Source of the DNA: Metallococcus carri
GTDB lineage: Bacteria; Actinomycetota; Actinomycetes; Actinomycetales; Dermatophilaceae
DNA length: 64,000 nucleotides
Assembly: GCF_011440275.1 (NCBI RefSeq)
Contig: NZ_JAAOIV010000009.1
Coordinates: 62,001 to 126,000, forward strand
Direction of reading: 5' to 3'
A program made the translations under genes and the position numbers. The notes below the pieces were generated by a model, which saw only the letters and a list, made by a program, of their open reading frames with translations, was not told the origin of the DNA and did not search any database. Of the stretch, positions 17,592 to 26,180 are shown in pieces. Position 1 is the stretch's first letter. Each line of letters starts with the position of its first letter.

Positions 17592-19985
17592 CTAGCGGCC
17601 GCGACGATCGGGCTCGGCGTCAGGGGCTTCGGCGATCACCACCGGCCGCACCCGCTGCGCGTTGAGCGCCGCGGCCCGCGCCTGCCCGGACACCGGGGCC
17701 GGCTTGGTGGTGACGCGCAGCGGAATGCCCGGCAGCAGGTGGACGAACGCTCGGTCGAGTTCACGGCCGGGCACGGTGACATCGGCATACGCGAGGGCGG
17801 TGTCGGTCTCCAGCTCGACCGCGTCGCGCAACACCCGGATGGTGAGCCGGGCGATCTCGACCGGCGGCAACGGCTGCAACAGGTGGATCACCTCATCGAC
17901 CCCGGCGACTTCGGCACGCACCGCGGCATAGGGGCTGTCGCCGCCGAAACCGGCCCGCCACGCCCCGTTGAGATCGCGGAAGGCACCCAGCTCGGCCTCG
18001 ATGTTGACCACGAGCGACCCGCGCGGTGCCACCTCGACCGCGCGCTGCGCGCTCTCCAACTCCGTGCCGTCGGCGCGCAGCACGCTCAGGGTCAGCACGC
18101 CGGCGAGCGGCCTCGGCCCGTCGTGGTGCACGTGCAGGTCGAGGCCGTCCAAGCCCTCGTCGACGATCTGCAGGGAGGTCGAGCCCAGCGCCCGCGCCAT
18201 GGCATACCAGCCGGCCTTGCGGGCGCCGTCGACGGTGAGCACGCCATATCCCGGACCGGGGACGACATCGCGCGCCGAGAGCACGATCGCACCCTTGGTG
18301 ACCGAGGCGGTCCGACGCCATTCGGCGAGAGTGCGACGAATCACCTCGAAGGCCGTCACCCGCAGCCGGTGCAGCCGGCCACATTGGTAGCTCGGGAAGA
18401 GCTCGTTCGCGTAGTGCTCGGTGACCTCGAGGAAGGTCCAGTCCGCGCCCGTGTCGCGCGCGTCGCCGGCCGTCCACACCGGGTCACCGAAGGGATCGGG
18501 ACCCCAGGATTCGCGCACGACGTATGCCGGAGGTGGGCACCCGAGCGCCAGGCATTCGGCCGCGAAGCGCACGCCGGAGGTGCGTGCCTCGGACAGCGGA
18601 CGCCGGTATCCCCCGACGCCGAACCAGTGGCTGAGGCCGCGCCGGGCACTGGTGGCGAGCGCACCTCCCCGTGAACCAGCTACTTGGGGCACACCGCTGC
18701 ACGGCGAGGACGGCACGACCACGCAGCCCGGTGCCAGGGCGGTCACCCGTCCCACCAACTCATACAGCCCCGGCAGCTCGCGCCGCTCGGCCGAGAGTCC
18801 GGACAGCACCGGCTGCTGCAGCGTCTCGGTGCCGCCACTGATCACCGCCAGGCTGGGATGGGCGGCTCCGCGGGAGATATTGGCCTCGACCTCCTCGTGC
18901 AGCGTCTGGGTCCACCGTTCGTCGGCGAAGGGGGGATCGAAGGTGGCGAGCATGAGGTCCTGCCAGACCAGCAGGCCGAGGTCGTCGCAGGCGGTGAGGA
19001 ACTCGTCGTCGGCATACCAGGAAGTCCCCGGCACCCGCACCACATTGGCCCCGGCGTCGCGCAAGGCGACCAGCGCCTCGCGACGCAGCACCGGCACCTC
19101 GGGGTCGCCCACCGGCTCGACCGGTGTCCACACCGCACCCCGAGCGAAGATCTCAATTCCGTTGACCTGCAACGCAAATCCGCCATCGGTGTGATCCGCG
19201 GCGATATGCCGGAAGCCCACCTGACGCTCGTGCACGAGCACACCGTCGACTTCGAGCCGCAGCGGATAGGTCACCGGTTCGCCGTGGGTGTGCGGCCACC
19301 ACGGCCGCACCGCGCCCACGTCGAGCTCGATGGTGGCCGGGCCGTCGACCGGCAACGAGGTTGCCGCCCCGGCGCAGGTGAGGTGCACCTCCCCCGGTCG
19401 CTCGCAGACAAGCTCCAGGGTCAGCAGACCCGACCCGCTGGCCCATTCGGTGCACAAGGACGCGATCCGCACCGGCGGGGTCGGTTGCAAGGTCACCGGT
19501 CGCCAGAGGCCGACGATCGGGCTGCTGCCCTGACCCGGCATGTGACCCTGCAGGCTGGTGCGATGCCAGCGCAGCGCGTTGTCCGGCACGAGGGAGCTGC
19601 GCCAGCGAGCACGCGGTCGGCTCGGCACCGGCTCGGCCCGCAACGACCGGATGTGCACCACCAGCGACACGGTCCGTCCCCCGGTGAGCACGACGCGCAG
19701 CGGGGTGAACGCCGACCGGCCGGAGGCCACGAGTTCGCCATCGGCATAGACCTCGGCGTAGGTCGCGGCGCCGGCCAGCTCGAGCGTCCACGAGCCCTCG
19801 GCAAGGGTCGTCCTGGTGCGATACCACCAGTCCACCTCGTCCGCGTCACCCTCGAATCCCGCTGCGTCACAAAGGCTTTGCGGCACCGGGACGGCATTCC
19901 ATCCCTTGTCGGGCAAGGTGCCCAGCTCGTAGTCGCCGGGTTGGCACCAGATGACCTGCCACGCCAGCCGGATCGGTGAGGTCAC
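17592..19985 (-). CDS. Glycoside hydrolase family 2-like (beta-mannosidase fold) protein
   Basis: 797 residues from GTG 19985, whose GTGA overlaps the DUF1839 stop. Layout resembles GH2: an N-terminal jelly-roll (WYRTRTTL, LELAGAATYAEVYADGELVASG), an immunoglobulin-like domain, then a TIM barrel (VNGIEIFARGAVWTP, LRDAGANVVRVPGTSWYADDEFLTACDDLGLLVWQDLM). The nucleophile position may be Glu477 in RFAAECLALGCPP. At the acid/base site the usual Asn-Glu is Thr-Glu (HPSLAVISGGTE, Glu387), an unusual change for clan GH-A. No signal peptide is seen, so it looks cytoplasmic. It is the last gene of the carrier-protein operon, and a sugar-conjugate substrate is only a guess. Confidence 0.8.
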   Translation of the reverse strand: MTSPIRLAWQVIWCQPGDYELGTLPDKGWNAVPVPQSLCDAAGFEGDADEVDWWYRTRTTLAEGSWTLELAGAATYAEVYADGELVASGRSAFTPLRVVLTGGRTVSLVVHIRSLRAEPVPSRPRARWRSSLVPDNALRWHRTSLQGHMPGQGSSPIVGLWRPVTLQPTPPVRIASLCTEWASGSGLLTLELVCERPGEVHLTCAGAATSLPVDGPATIELDVGAVRPWWPHTHGEPVTYPLRLEVDGVLVHERQVGFRHIAADHTDGGFALQVNGIEIFARGAVWTPVEPVGDPEVPVLRREALVALRDAGANVVRVPGTSWYADDEFLTACDDLGLLVWQDLMLATFDPPFADERWTQTLHEEVEANISRGAAHPSLAVISGGTETLQQPVLSGLSAERRELPGLYELVGRVTALAPGCVVVPSSPCSGVPQVAGSRGGALATSARRGLSHWFGVGGYRRPLSEARTSGVRFAAECLALGCPPPAYVVRESWGPDPFGDPVWTAGDARDTGADWTFLEVTEHYANELFPSYQCGRLHRLRVTAFEVIRRTLAEWRRTASVTKGAIVLSARDVVPGPGYGVLTVDGARKAGWYAMARALGSTSLQIVDEGLDGLDLHVHHDGPRPLAGVLTLSVLRADGTELESAQRAVEVAPRGSLVVNIEAELGAFRDLNGAWRAGFGGDSPYAAVRAEVAGVDEVIHLLQPLPPVEIARLTIRVLRDAVELETDTALAYADVTVPGRELDRAFVHLLPGIPLRVTTKPAPVSGQARAAALNAQRVRPVVIAEAPDAEPDRRGR

Positions 19986-20965
19986 CGCAGAGCCGCTCCG
20001 AGCCGGTCGATTCCCGTCGACCACGCGGTGTCGTATGCCGTCGCCAGCGCCTCCACGTCGACGCTCCGTCCGCGGGCCACCCGGGTGAGTTTCAGCTGCG
20101 CCTGCTGGGCCCGGCCACTGGCCTCCTCGAAGGCGCTGGCCGCCTCCCTGCTGGCCACCGGGTCAGCGCCGCGCTCCCCGAACCACGAGGCGAGCGCGCC
20201 GGCCAGGTGGGCCGCGAAACCGGCCGGCCGGGTGGTCGCGAACGCGAAGCGGTGGAAGAAGGGCATCCCCTCCCGCGCCATCCGCTCACCATGCCGATCG
20301 ACCCACTGGGGCAGCGATCCCAAGGGAGCGGCAGTGCTGTCGGCGAGCTGCCGTACGGCAACCGCACGCGCCGCCTCGGCGAGCTCATCACTCGAAAGTC
20401 GTTGCAGCCCAGACAGATCCACGCGTTCAACATAGGGCAGCGGCACCCAGGTGGACGCCTCCCCCGTCAGCGCGTCGGACCGGAAGATCGCGGCGAAGTC
20501 GTCATCGCACAACTGACCCTGCACGTTGTTGTGCAGATAGGTCATCACCTGCGCGTCGGGGTCCAGCTCGACCGGCACGATGGAGGACTTCAGATGCTCG
20601 GTGCGATAGGACGTGCCGGCGGTGTCGGGCAGGTAGAACGAATCGGCCTCGACCACCAGCAGGTGGCCCGCCTCGGCCTGGGTCACCACGTGCTCCAGCA
20701 ACGACACCCACAACGGGTGCTCGCCATACCGGATGCCGTAGAGCTCGCGCAGATCCCGCTCGTCGGTCTTGACGAAGGTCAGCTGGTCGTCGTCGGCGGA
20801 CAACGCCAGCACCGGCGCCAGCGCCGGCACCGGGTCCAGACCCAGCCCGTGCAGCACGCTGATCCACACATCCAGATAGCAGTCGGTCTGCGGCCAGGGC
20901 CCCGACGGATCGTGCAACGGGTGCCGGCGGAAGTCCCCTGCGAGCGGGGTGCGGACGCGCGTCAT
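19982..20965 (-). CDS. DUF1839 family protein
   Basis: 327 residues from ATG 20965 (ATGA overlap with the ligase stop). Features include QTDCYLDVWISVLHGLGLDPVPALAPVLA, QLTFVKTDERDLRELYGI, HLLVVEADSFYLPDTAGTSYRTEHLKSSI and YLHNNVQGQLCDDDF. The family has no settled function. It is repeatedly encoded beside amino acid:[carrier protein] ligases, as here, and is a candidate for accepting or transferring the aminoacyl group. That role is inference. The conserved Cys in QGQLCDDDF and Cys in the N-terminal QTDCYLD block are worth noting. Confidence 0.82.
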   Translation of the reverse strand: MTRVRTPLAGDFRRHPLHDPSGPWPQTDCYLDVWISVLHGLGLDPVPALAPVLALSADDDQLTFVKTDERDLRELYGIRYGEHPLWVSLLEHVVTQAEAGHLLVVEADSFYLPDTAGTSYRTEHLKSSIVPVELDPDAQVMTYLHNNVQGQLCDDDFAAIFRSDALTGEASTWVPLPYVERVDLSGLQRLSSDELAEAARAVAVRQLADSTAAPLGSLPQWVDRHGERMAREGMPFFHRFAFATTRPAGFAAHLAGALASWFGERGADPVASREAASAFEEASGRAQQAQLKLTRVARGRSVDVEALATAYDTAWSTGIDRLGAALR

Positions 20966-21855
20966 GACAACCGCAAAGCCACCCGCACCTCGTCGGGCCA
21001 TCGACCCGGATCGAAGCCGTGCGTCGCAGCCAGCGCGAGCGCGGTGCGCTCCAGGCCCATGCCGTAACACGCGCTGTGCGCGGGCTGACCGTCCGGTGTG
21101 GTCATCGCGAAGTCCACGCCGAAATGGTCCTCGTGATAGTTCGCCGAGCCGATCGCGACCTCATGCCCCGGCACCGGCTCGACCACGAACTCGAACTTCA
21201 GCTGTTCGTCGCGCTGGTTGTTGGCGAGCATCGCGCCCTGCCGCCCGAAGAAGGGATCGTTGGCCGCCGCGTCGTGCACCTGCAGCCCGAGCGAGCGATA
21301 GAGCGCAAGGCCGGCGGACCGCCATACCCGCTGGTGCTCGCGCGCCTGCGCGGGCGTGCCGAGCACGACGACTTCGCGCATGCGGAAGGACACCCGGCGG
21401 AAGGGATCCTCGGACGGCTCGTTGCGGAAGCAGTCGCCGGTCAGGGTGTATGCCGTCCCGGTCACCTGGGTGCCCCGCAGCCAGGCGTAAAGCGGGTGGC
21501 AGGCCGAGGGCACCAGCCCGAAGCCGGAGCGACCGAAGTCGTGGTCCCAGGCCTCGCCCTCGGGCACCCGGCGACGCGCCGAAGCATCGCGCGGCAGGCC
21601 GTGCACCACGCCGATCAGCTGGGGGAAGGAGGTGTGATAGCCGGTCTGTTCGAGCAGCTGCTGACCGGTGACCGGCGCGAAGCGCACCCGCTGCACCGGC
21701 CGGCCGGCCTGCGCGCTCACGTCGTCGATCGCCGCCACCAGACCGGCGACGACCCGCTCCAGCGGATCGCCGGTGCCGGCGACCAGCCCGTCGCGGTCGA
21801 CCAGCAGCCAGCCGCGCTCGACCAGCTCGGCGCGGAAGTCGGCCAGCGCGCTCAT
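20962..21855 (-). CDS. Amino acid:[carrier protein] ligase (class II aaRS homologue)
   Basis: 297 residues from ATG 21855. It is a stripped seryl-tRNA-synthetase-like catalytic core with no tRNA-binding arm. Class II motif 2 is FRNEPSEDPFRRVSFRMREVV and motif 3 is YGMGLERTALALA. Three candidate zinc ligands match the known family: Cys in LVPSACHPLYAW, Glu in FRMREVV and Cys in HSACYGMG. Characterised homologues (for example from Bradyrhizobium) activate glycine or alanine with ATP and load it onto the phosphopantetheine arm of a small carrier protein instead of tRNA. The carrier is encoded two genes upstream, and all joins are ATGA overlaps. Amino-acid preference cannot be read here. Confidence 0.88.
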   Translation of the reverse strand: MSALADFRAELVERGWLLVDRDGLVAGTGDPLERVVAGLVAAIDDVSAQAGRPVQRVRFAPVTGQQLLEQTGYHTSFPQLIGVVHGLPRDASARRRVPEGEAWDHDFGRSGFGLVPSACHPLYAWLRGTQVTGTAYTLTGDCFRNEPSEDPFRRVSFRMREVVVLGTPAQAREHQRVWRSAGLALYRSLGLQVHDAAANDPFFGRQGAMLANNQRDEQLKFEFVVEPVPGHEVAIGSANYHEDHFGVDFAMTTPDGQPAHSACYGMGLERTALALAATHGFDPGRWPDEVRVALRLS

Positions 21856-23003
21856 GCCTGGCCCCGCATCAGCAGTTCGAGCCCGGCATTGGTCGACAGG
21901 ATGCGGTCGTTGTTGACCATCACCAGCGGCGCCATCGCGTCGCGGTAGGGCCGCCCGATGCTGAACGGCGTGCCGTTGACATAGCCGGCGATCCCGACGA
22001 TCACCATCGCCTTGCTGACGCAATCGAGCAGGTGTTGGGAGGCTCCGACCTTGAGGGTGTTCATCGCAACGGTGAAGCCGACCGAGCGGTCGGCGGCCTC
22101 GCTGGTCTCGGTCTCGTAGCGGCGCAGCGCGCCGTCGATCAGCCCGCCCATCGACTGCAGCGCGACCTCGAGTTCGGCCAGGCGCAGCGCACCCGGGGGG
22201 GTCGAGCCGGGCGAGCGGCGGGCGGCCTTCTGCACGAAGGAGCGGGCCTTGGCGGCCGCACCGCGCGCGATCCCGTGCCACGCGCTCGCCCACAGGATGT
22301 GCGCGCCGGGCACCATCGTGACGGTGTGGATGTCGCCATAGGGGGTCGGGAAGACCGCGTCGGCGGGCACCTCGGCCTGCAGCTGGAAACCGTGCGAGCA
22401 GGTGCCGCGCATGCCCAGGGCGTTCCAGGTGGTGGTGCGCTCCAGGGTGGTCTCGTCCTTGCGTGACGCGACCAACGACTGGTCGTTGGCCTCGGCGTCG
22501 GGGCTGCGGCGGGCGGTCGAGAAGATCACGTCCGCTTCCTCGCCATACGAGATGACCGGCGCGGTCTTGGTGAGCGTCGCGCGGTCACCGGACACCTCCA
22601 CCGCACACGACGAACTCGCATGTGCCCCACCGAGATTGATCTCGGTCGTGCACGAGGCGATGAGCAGTCCGCGCTCGGCGACATCGCGGCGCAGCGCGCG
22701 CAGGGTGTCGGTGTCACCGTGCTTGACCAGGATCTCCAGCTGGCTGTGGTGCATCGCGAGCACCATCGCGGTCGACGAGCAGGACGCGCCGACCGCGCGC
22801 ACCACCTCCGCGACCTCCCGCAGGCTGAGGCCGAGCCCACCCTCCTCGACCGGGATCAGCGCGGCCAGGAAGCCGGAGTCGCGCGCGACGGCGATCGCCT
22901 CGGCGGGGAACCGGTTGTCGGCATCGACCGCGTCGGCGTGCTCGGCGGCCACCGTGGCGATCTGGCCAACCTGCGCGGTGCGCTCCGCCGCGTCCACACT
23001 CAT
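21852..23003 (-). CDS. Acyl-CoA dehydrogenase-like flavoprotein
   Basis: 383 residues from ATG 23003, which overlaps the ACP stop. The acyl-CoA dehydrogenase fold is visible: N-terminal helical domain (FPAEAIAVARDSGFLAALIPVEEGGLGLSLREVAEVV), middle beta domain (ASCTTEINLGGAHASS, TWNALGMRGTCSHGF) and the C-terminal helices (RPYRDAMAPLVMVNNDRIL). It would use FAD. In a carrier-protein setting such enzymes can oxidise a carrier-bound aminoacyl or acyl group; that substrate is inferred from the operon. The usual catalytic Glu near the C-terminus is not obvious to me. Confidence 0.85.
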   Translation of the reverse strand: MSVDAAERTAQVGQIATVAAEHADAVDADNRFPAEAIAVARDSGFLAALIPVEEGGLGLSLREVAEVVRAVGASCSSTAMVLAMHHSQLEILVKHGDTDTLRALRRDVAERGLLIASCTTEINLGGAHASSSCAVEVSGDRATLTKTAPVISYGEEADVIFSTARRSPDAEANDQSLVASRKDETTLERTTTWNALGMRGTCSHGFQLQAEVPADAVFPTPYGDIHTVTMVPGAHILWASAWHGIARGAAAKARSFVQKAARRSPGSTPPGALRLAELEVALQSMGGLIDGALRRYETETSEAADRSVGFTVAMNTLKVGASQHLLDCVSKAMVIVGIAGYVNGTPFSIGRPYRDAMAPLVMVNNDRILSTNAGLELLMRGQA

Positions 23004-23692
23004 AACGTTGCCTCGTCGCCCTGGATCTGTTGCACCGCGTCGGCGATCGAGGCGATCGAGGTGAAGGTCTTCTTGGTGAGCAGCGCATCGGGGAACTCGA
23101 TGTCGAAGGCATCCTCGACGCCGAGCATCACATTCACGCTCGCATGCGAGGTCATGCCCGCCTCGAACAGATTGGCGTCGCGCGCCAAATCGCCTGCCGG
23201 CCCGACCAGTCGAGCCTGCTCGTCGAGCACCTCGATGATCGTCGCGTCGACCGTGTCCTGCGCCATCCCCAATCCTTCCCCGTGCCCGACAGTGTCGACC
23301 GCATTCGCCGGGTCGCGGCGGCCGCCGAGCGCCACGGCATACGCCGCCTGCTCGGTGACCGAGAGGCTGACCCGCACGGGCGCCGCACCGAGGTGCGGGG
23401 CGGTGACGATCAACCCGGACCGGGTCTGCTCGACCACCACCCGCGACCACGCGACCGGCGTCGCGGCGGTGACACCCCAGGCCTTGATCGCCGCCTCCTT
23501 GGCCGCGAACCGCCCTGCGATGTACCGCACCTGACGCGACCGGTCCCGCAGGTCACGACGTTCGTGCGGAGCGAGCACCCGGTCGACATACCTCTGTCCG
23601 AATCGCGCGTATGCCCGCGCGACATCGTCCAGCGCCTCTATGTCGATGCCGAGTTCCACGCTGCCTACATCCGACTCCGCCCTACCGATCAT
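23000..23692 (-). CDS. Fused AcpS-type phosphopantetheinyl transferase and acyl carrier protein
   Basis: 230 residues. Residues about 12-125 are a holo-ACP synthase (VELGIDIEALDDVARA, metal-binding Asp; RYIAGRFAAKEAAIKAWGV with the Glu-x3-Lys core). Residues about 143-230 are a carrier protein (DLARDANLFEAGMTSHASVNVMLGVEDAFDIEFPD), where Ser in MTSHAS is the likely phosphopantetheine site, as in carrier proteins served by aaRS-like ligases. No stop separates the two halves. A strong RBS (GGGGAAGGATTGGGG) precedes Met143 at 23266, so free ACP may also be made from an internal start. It heads the operon and presumably modifies its own carrier domain. Confidence 0.85.
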   Translation of the reverse strand: MIGRAESDVGSVELGIDIEALDDVARAYARFGQRYVDRVLAPHERRDLRDRSRQVRYIAGRFAAKEAAIKAWGVTAATPVAWSRVVVEQTRSGLIVTAPHLGAAPVRVSLSVTEQAAYAVALGGRRDPANAVDTVGHGEGLGMAQDTVDATIIEVLDEQARLVGPAGDLARDANLFEAGMTSHASVNVMLGVEDAFDIEFPDALLTKKTFTSIASIADAVQQIQGDEATL

Positions 23693-23765
23693 CGGTGAGG
23701 CGAACCCTTCCCCGACGAATGTGTCGGGCTGATGCTACTTCAGGCAGCGTTCAGGCTGGGCAGGT

Positions 23766-24992
23766 TCAGCCGTGCGCACCCATCGCCTTCTGCAGATTGG
23801 CGTCGATCGCGCTCAGGAATTCCTCGGTGGTGAGGTAGGGCTGGTCCGGGCCGATGAGCAGCGCGAGGTCCTTGGTCATCTGCCCCTCCTCGACGGTCTT
23901 GATGCAGACCTGCTCGAGGGTCTCGGCGAATTTGGTCACCTCGGGCGTCTCGTCGAGCTCGCCGCGCTTGGCCAGGCCACGCGTCCACGCGAAGATCGAG
24001 GCGATCGGGTTGGTCGACGTCGCCTTGCCCTGCTGGTGCTGGCGGTAGTGGCGGGTGACGGTGCCGTGCGCCGCCTCCGCCTCCACGGTCTTGCCGTCCG
24101 GGGTCATCAGCACGCTGGTCATCAGGCCGAGCGAGCCGAAACCCTGCGCGACGATGTCGGACTGGACGTCGCCGTCGTAGTTCTTGCAGGCCCAGACATA
24201 ACCGCCCTCCCACTTCAGCGCCGCCGCGACCATGTCGTCGATCAGGCGGTGTTCGTAGGTGATGCCGAGCGCGTCGAACTTGTCCTTGAACTCGGTGTCG
24301 AAGATGCGCTGGAAGATGTCCTTGAACTGGCCGTCGTAGGCCTTGAGGATGGTGTTCTTGGTGGACAGATAGACCGGCACCTCGCGCTGCAGGCCGTAGT
24401 TGAAGGACGCCCGCGCGAAGTCCTCGATGGACTTGTTGAAGTTGTACATGCCCATCGCGACACCACCGTCGTCGCCGAATTCGGCGACCTCCAGCTCCAG
24501 CGGCTGCGAGCCGTCGGCCGGGGTGTAGCTGATCGTGACCTTGCCCGCACCGGGCACCTTGAAGTTCTGCGCCTTGTACTGGTCGCCGTGCGCGTGCCGG
24601 CCGATGATGATCGGCTTGGTCCAGCCCGGCACCAGCCGCGGGATGTTGCTGATGATGATCGGCTCGCGGAAGATCACGCCACCCAGGATGTTGCGGATCG
24701 TGCCGTTGGGGCTGCGCCACATCTCCTTGAGCCCGAACTCCTCGACCCGCGCCTCATCCGGGGTGATGGTCGCGCACTTGACGCCGACGCCGTGCTCCTT
24801 GATGGCGTTGGCCGCATCGACGGTGACCTGGTCGTCGGTCGCGTCGCGGTTTTCGATCCCGAGGTCGTAGTACTTCAGGTCGACGTCGAGATAAGGATGG
24901 ATCAGCCGGTCCTTGATGAACTGCCAGATGATGCGCGTCATCTCGTCCCCGTCGAGTTCGACGACGGGGTTCTTGACCTTGATCTTCTCCAT
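23766..24992 (-). CDS. icd: NADP-dependent isocitrate dehydrogenase, dimeric eukaryote-like type
   Basis: 408 residues starting [31 protein letters not shown]. It has the substrate serines/arginines ([21 protein letters not shown]), [17 protein letters not shown], the metal-binding region [32 protein letters not shown] and the NADP region [17 protein letters not shown]. It oxidises isocitrate to 2-oxoglutarate in the TCA cycle, alongside sucCD and mdh also in this window. A short CCCGAC/GTCGGG stem at 23711-23728 lies just downstream. Confidence 0.96.
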   Translation of the reverse strand: MEKIKVKNPVVELDGDEMTRIIWQFIKDRLIHPYLDVDLKYYDLGIENRDATDDQVTVDAANAIKEHGVGVKCATITPDEARVEEFGLKEMWRSPNGTIRNILGGVIFREPIIISNIPRLVPGWTKPIIIGRHAHGDQYKAQNFKVPGAGKVTISYTPADGSQPLELEVAEFGDDGGVAMGMYNFNKSIEDFARASFNYGLQREVPVYLSTKNTILKAYDGQFKDIFQRIFDTEFKDKFDALGITYEHRLIDDMVAAALKWEGGYVWACKNYDGDVQSDIVAQGFGSLGLMTSVLMTPDGKTVEAEAAHGTVTRHYRQHQQGKATSTNPIASIFAWTRGLAKRGELDETPEVTKFAETLEQVCIKTVEEGQMTKDLALLIGPDQPYLTTEEFLSAIDANLQKAMGAHG

Positions 24993-25105
24993 GGGGTGTC
25001 TGGCTCCTGATCCGGTGCGGGTGGTCCGCGGATCAGGCTATTCCAGCGGTGCCGGTGAGCGAGATGGGGGCTCAGCCCTTGGGTGCTCGGCGGCTGGCGC
25101 TCGGC

Positions 25106-26005
25106 TCAGCCCTTGGCGACATGCCAGCTGGTCAGGTCGCCCGTGCGGGCGGTCCAGGTCGCGTCCGCGGTCACCAGCACGAGCAGGTTGCCGTATGACG
25201 TGACGTCGGCCGGGCCGTTCACCGTGCCGGTGCCCGGGATGCACCCATTGGCGCTCTGCCCCACGCGCGCCACCTGCACTCCGCAGTCGGCCTTGGCCGC
25301 GGCGTAGACCGCGCCACCGCTGCTGGCGATGGCGAGGGCGCCGTCGACGGTGCCCTGGTCGCTCCATTGCTGGCCGCCGTTGGTGGTGCGTTTCACCGCG
25401 CCGCCCTCGCAGAGCACCGACCCGGTGAGGTCGCTGTCGGAGGCGATGTCGGTCACCCGCTTCGCGCCGCACGGCGCCGAAGTGCGTTGTCCCACAACGA
25501 CTTTGCTGGTGTCCTTGGTGTCCACCGACCACTGCGGAGCGGTGCCTGCGGAGACCGCGCCATCGTTGTTCACCGACCACGCCTTGGGTGCGCACGAGGC
25601 GTCGCCGCCGGCGAGCGTCACGCGATTGTCGGCCGAGCTGAGCGCCGCGATCGACGCCGCCGGCACGGTGACCGGGGTCCACTTCGCGCCGGCGTCCGTC
25701 GAGTGCTCCAGGCGCACCGAGCCACCCTGAGCACACCCGCTCGGGCCGGACGCCCGCCAGAACGAGGTCTGGCTCGTGGCCGAGACGGCGAGTCGCGCGG
25801 GCCCCGGCATACCTGCGCTGGCGGACGCGGTGGGTGAGCTGGACGGCGACCCGGTGCTGGCACCTGGGGCGGAGTTACCGGTCGGTCCGCCGGCGACGGC
25901 GGCATCCGACGGGGCGGCACTTTGCTGGTGCAGGGCGAACCCGACCAGGCCGATGTCGAGGACGACGAGGGCGATCAGTCCCCCGTTCGCGAGTTTCCCG
26001 GCCAA
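25106..26005 (-). CDS. Membrane-anchored extracellular protein with BNR/propeller-like repeats
   Basis: 299 residues if started at TTG 26005, which has AGGGAG seven bases upstream. A longer reading is possible but encodes intergenic-looking sequence. It begins with one membrane segment (GGLIALVVLDIGLVGFAL, about 9-26), then a Ser/Thr/Ala/Pro linker (about 30-70), then a beta-rich domain with Asp-box-like motifs (STDAGAKWTPV, TTNGGQQWSDQG) and six or so Cys likely forming disulfides. The type II anchor suggests a cell-surface sensor, lectin or binding protein. Function unknown. Confidence 0.72.
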   Translation of the reverse strand: MAGKLANGGLIALVVLDIGLVGFALHQQSAAPSDAAVAGGPTGNSAPGASTGSPSSSPTASASAGMPGPARLAVSATSQTSFWRASGPSGCAQGGSVRLEHSTDAGAKWTPVTVPAASIAALSSADNRVTLAGGDASCAPKAWSVNNDGAVSAGTAPQWSVDTKDTSKVVVGQRTSAPCGAKRVTDIASDSDLTGSVLCEGGAVKRTTNGGQQWSDQGTVDGALAIASSGGAVYAAAKADCGVQVARVGQSANGCIPGTGTVNGPADVTSYGNLLVLVTADATWTARTGDLTSWHVAKG

Positions 26006-26180
26006 CCCCAGACTCCCTGCCTCGAACGGTCCGCAACGCCCGTCAGAGTAGCGGCCAGCCGGGAAAACGCTGGGAAGGCACGACGCGGAGGGGAGACAGA
26101 ACGGCCTTCCCTCGGGAATACTCCGTCCTGCTGGGCTCCCTCCCCGTAGGTGGGGTTGGTGAAAGGGGGTGAGCTCTGCG

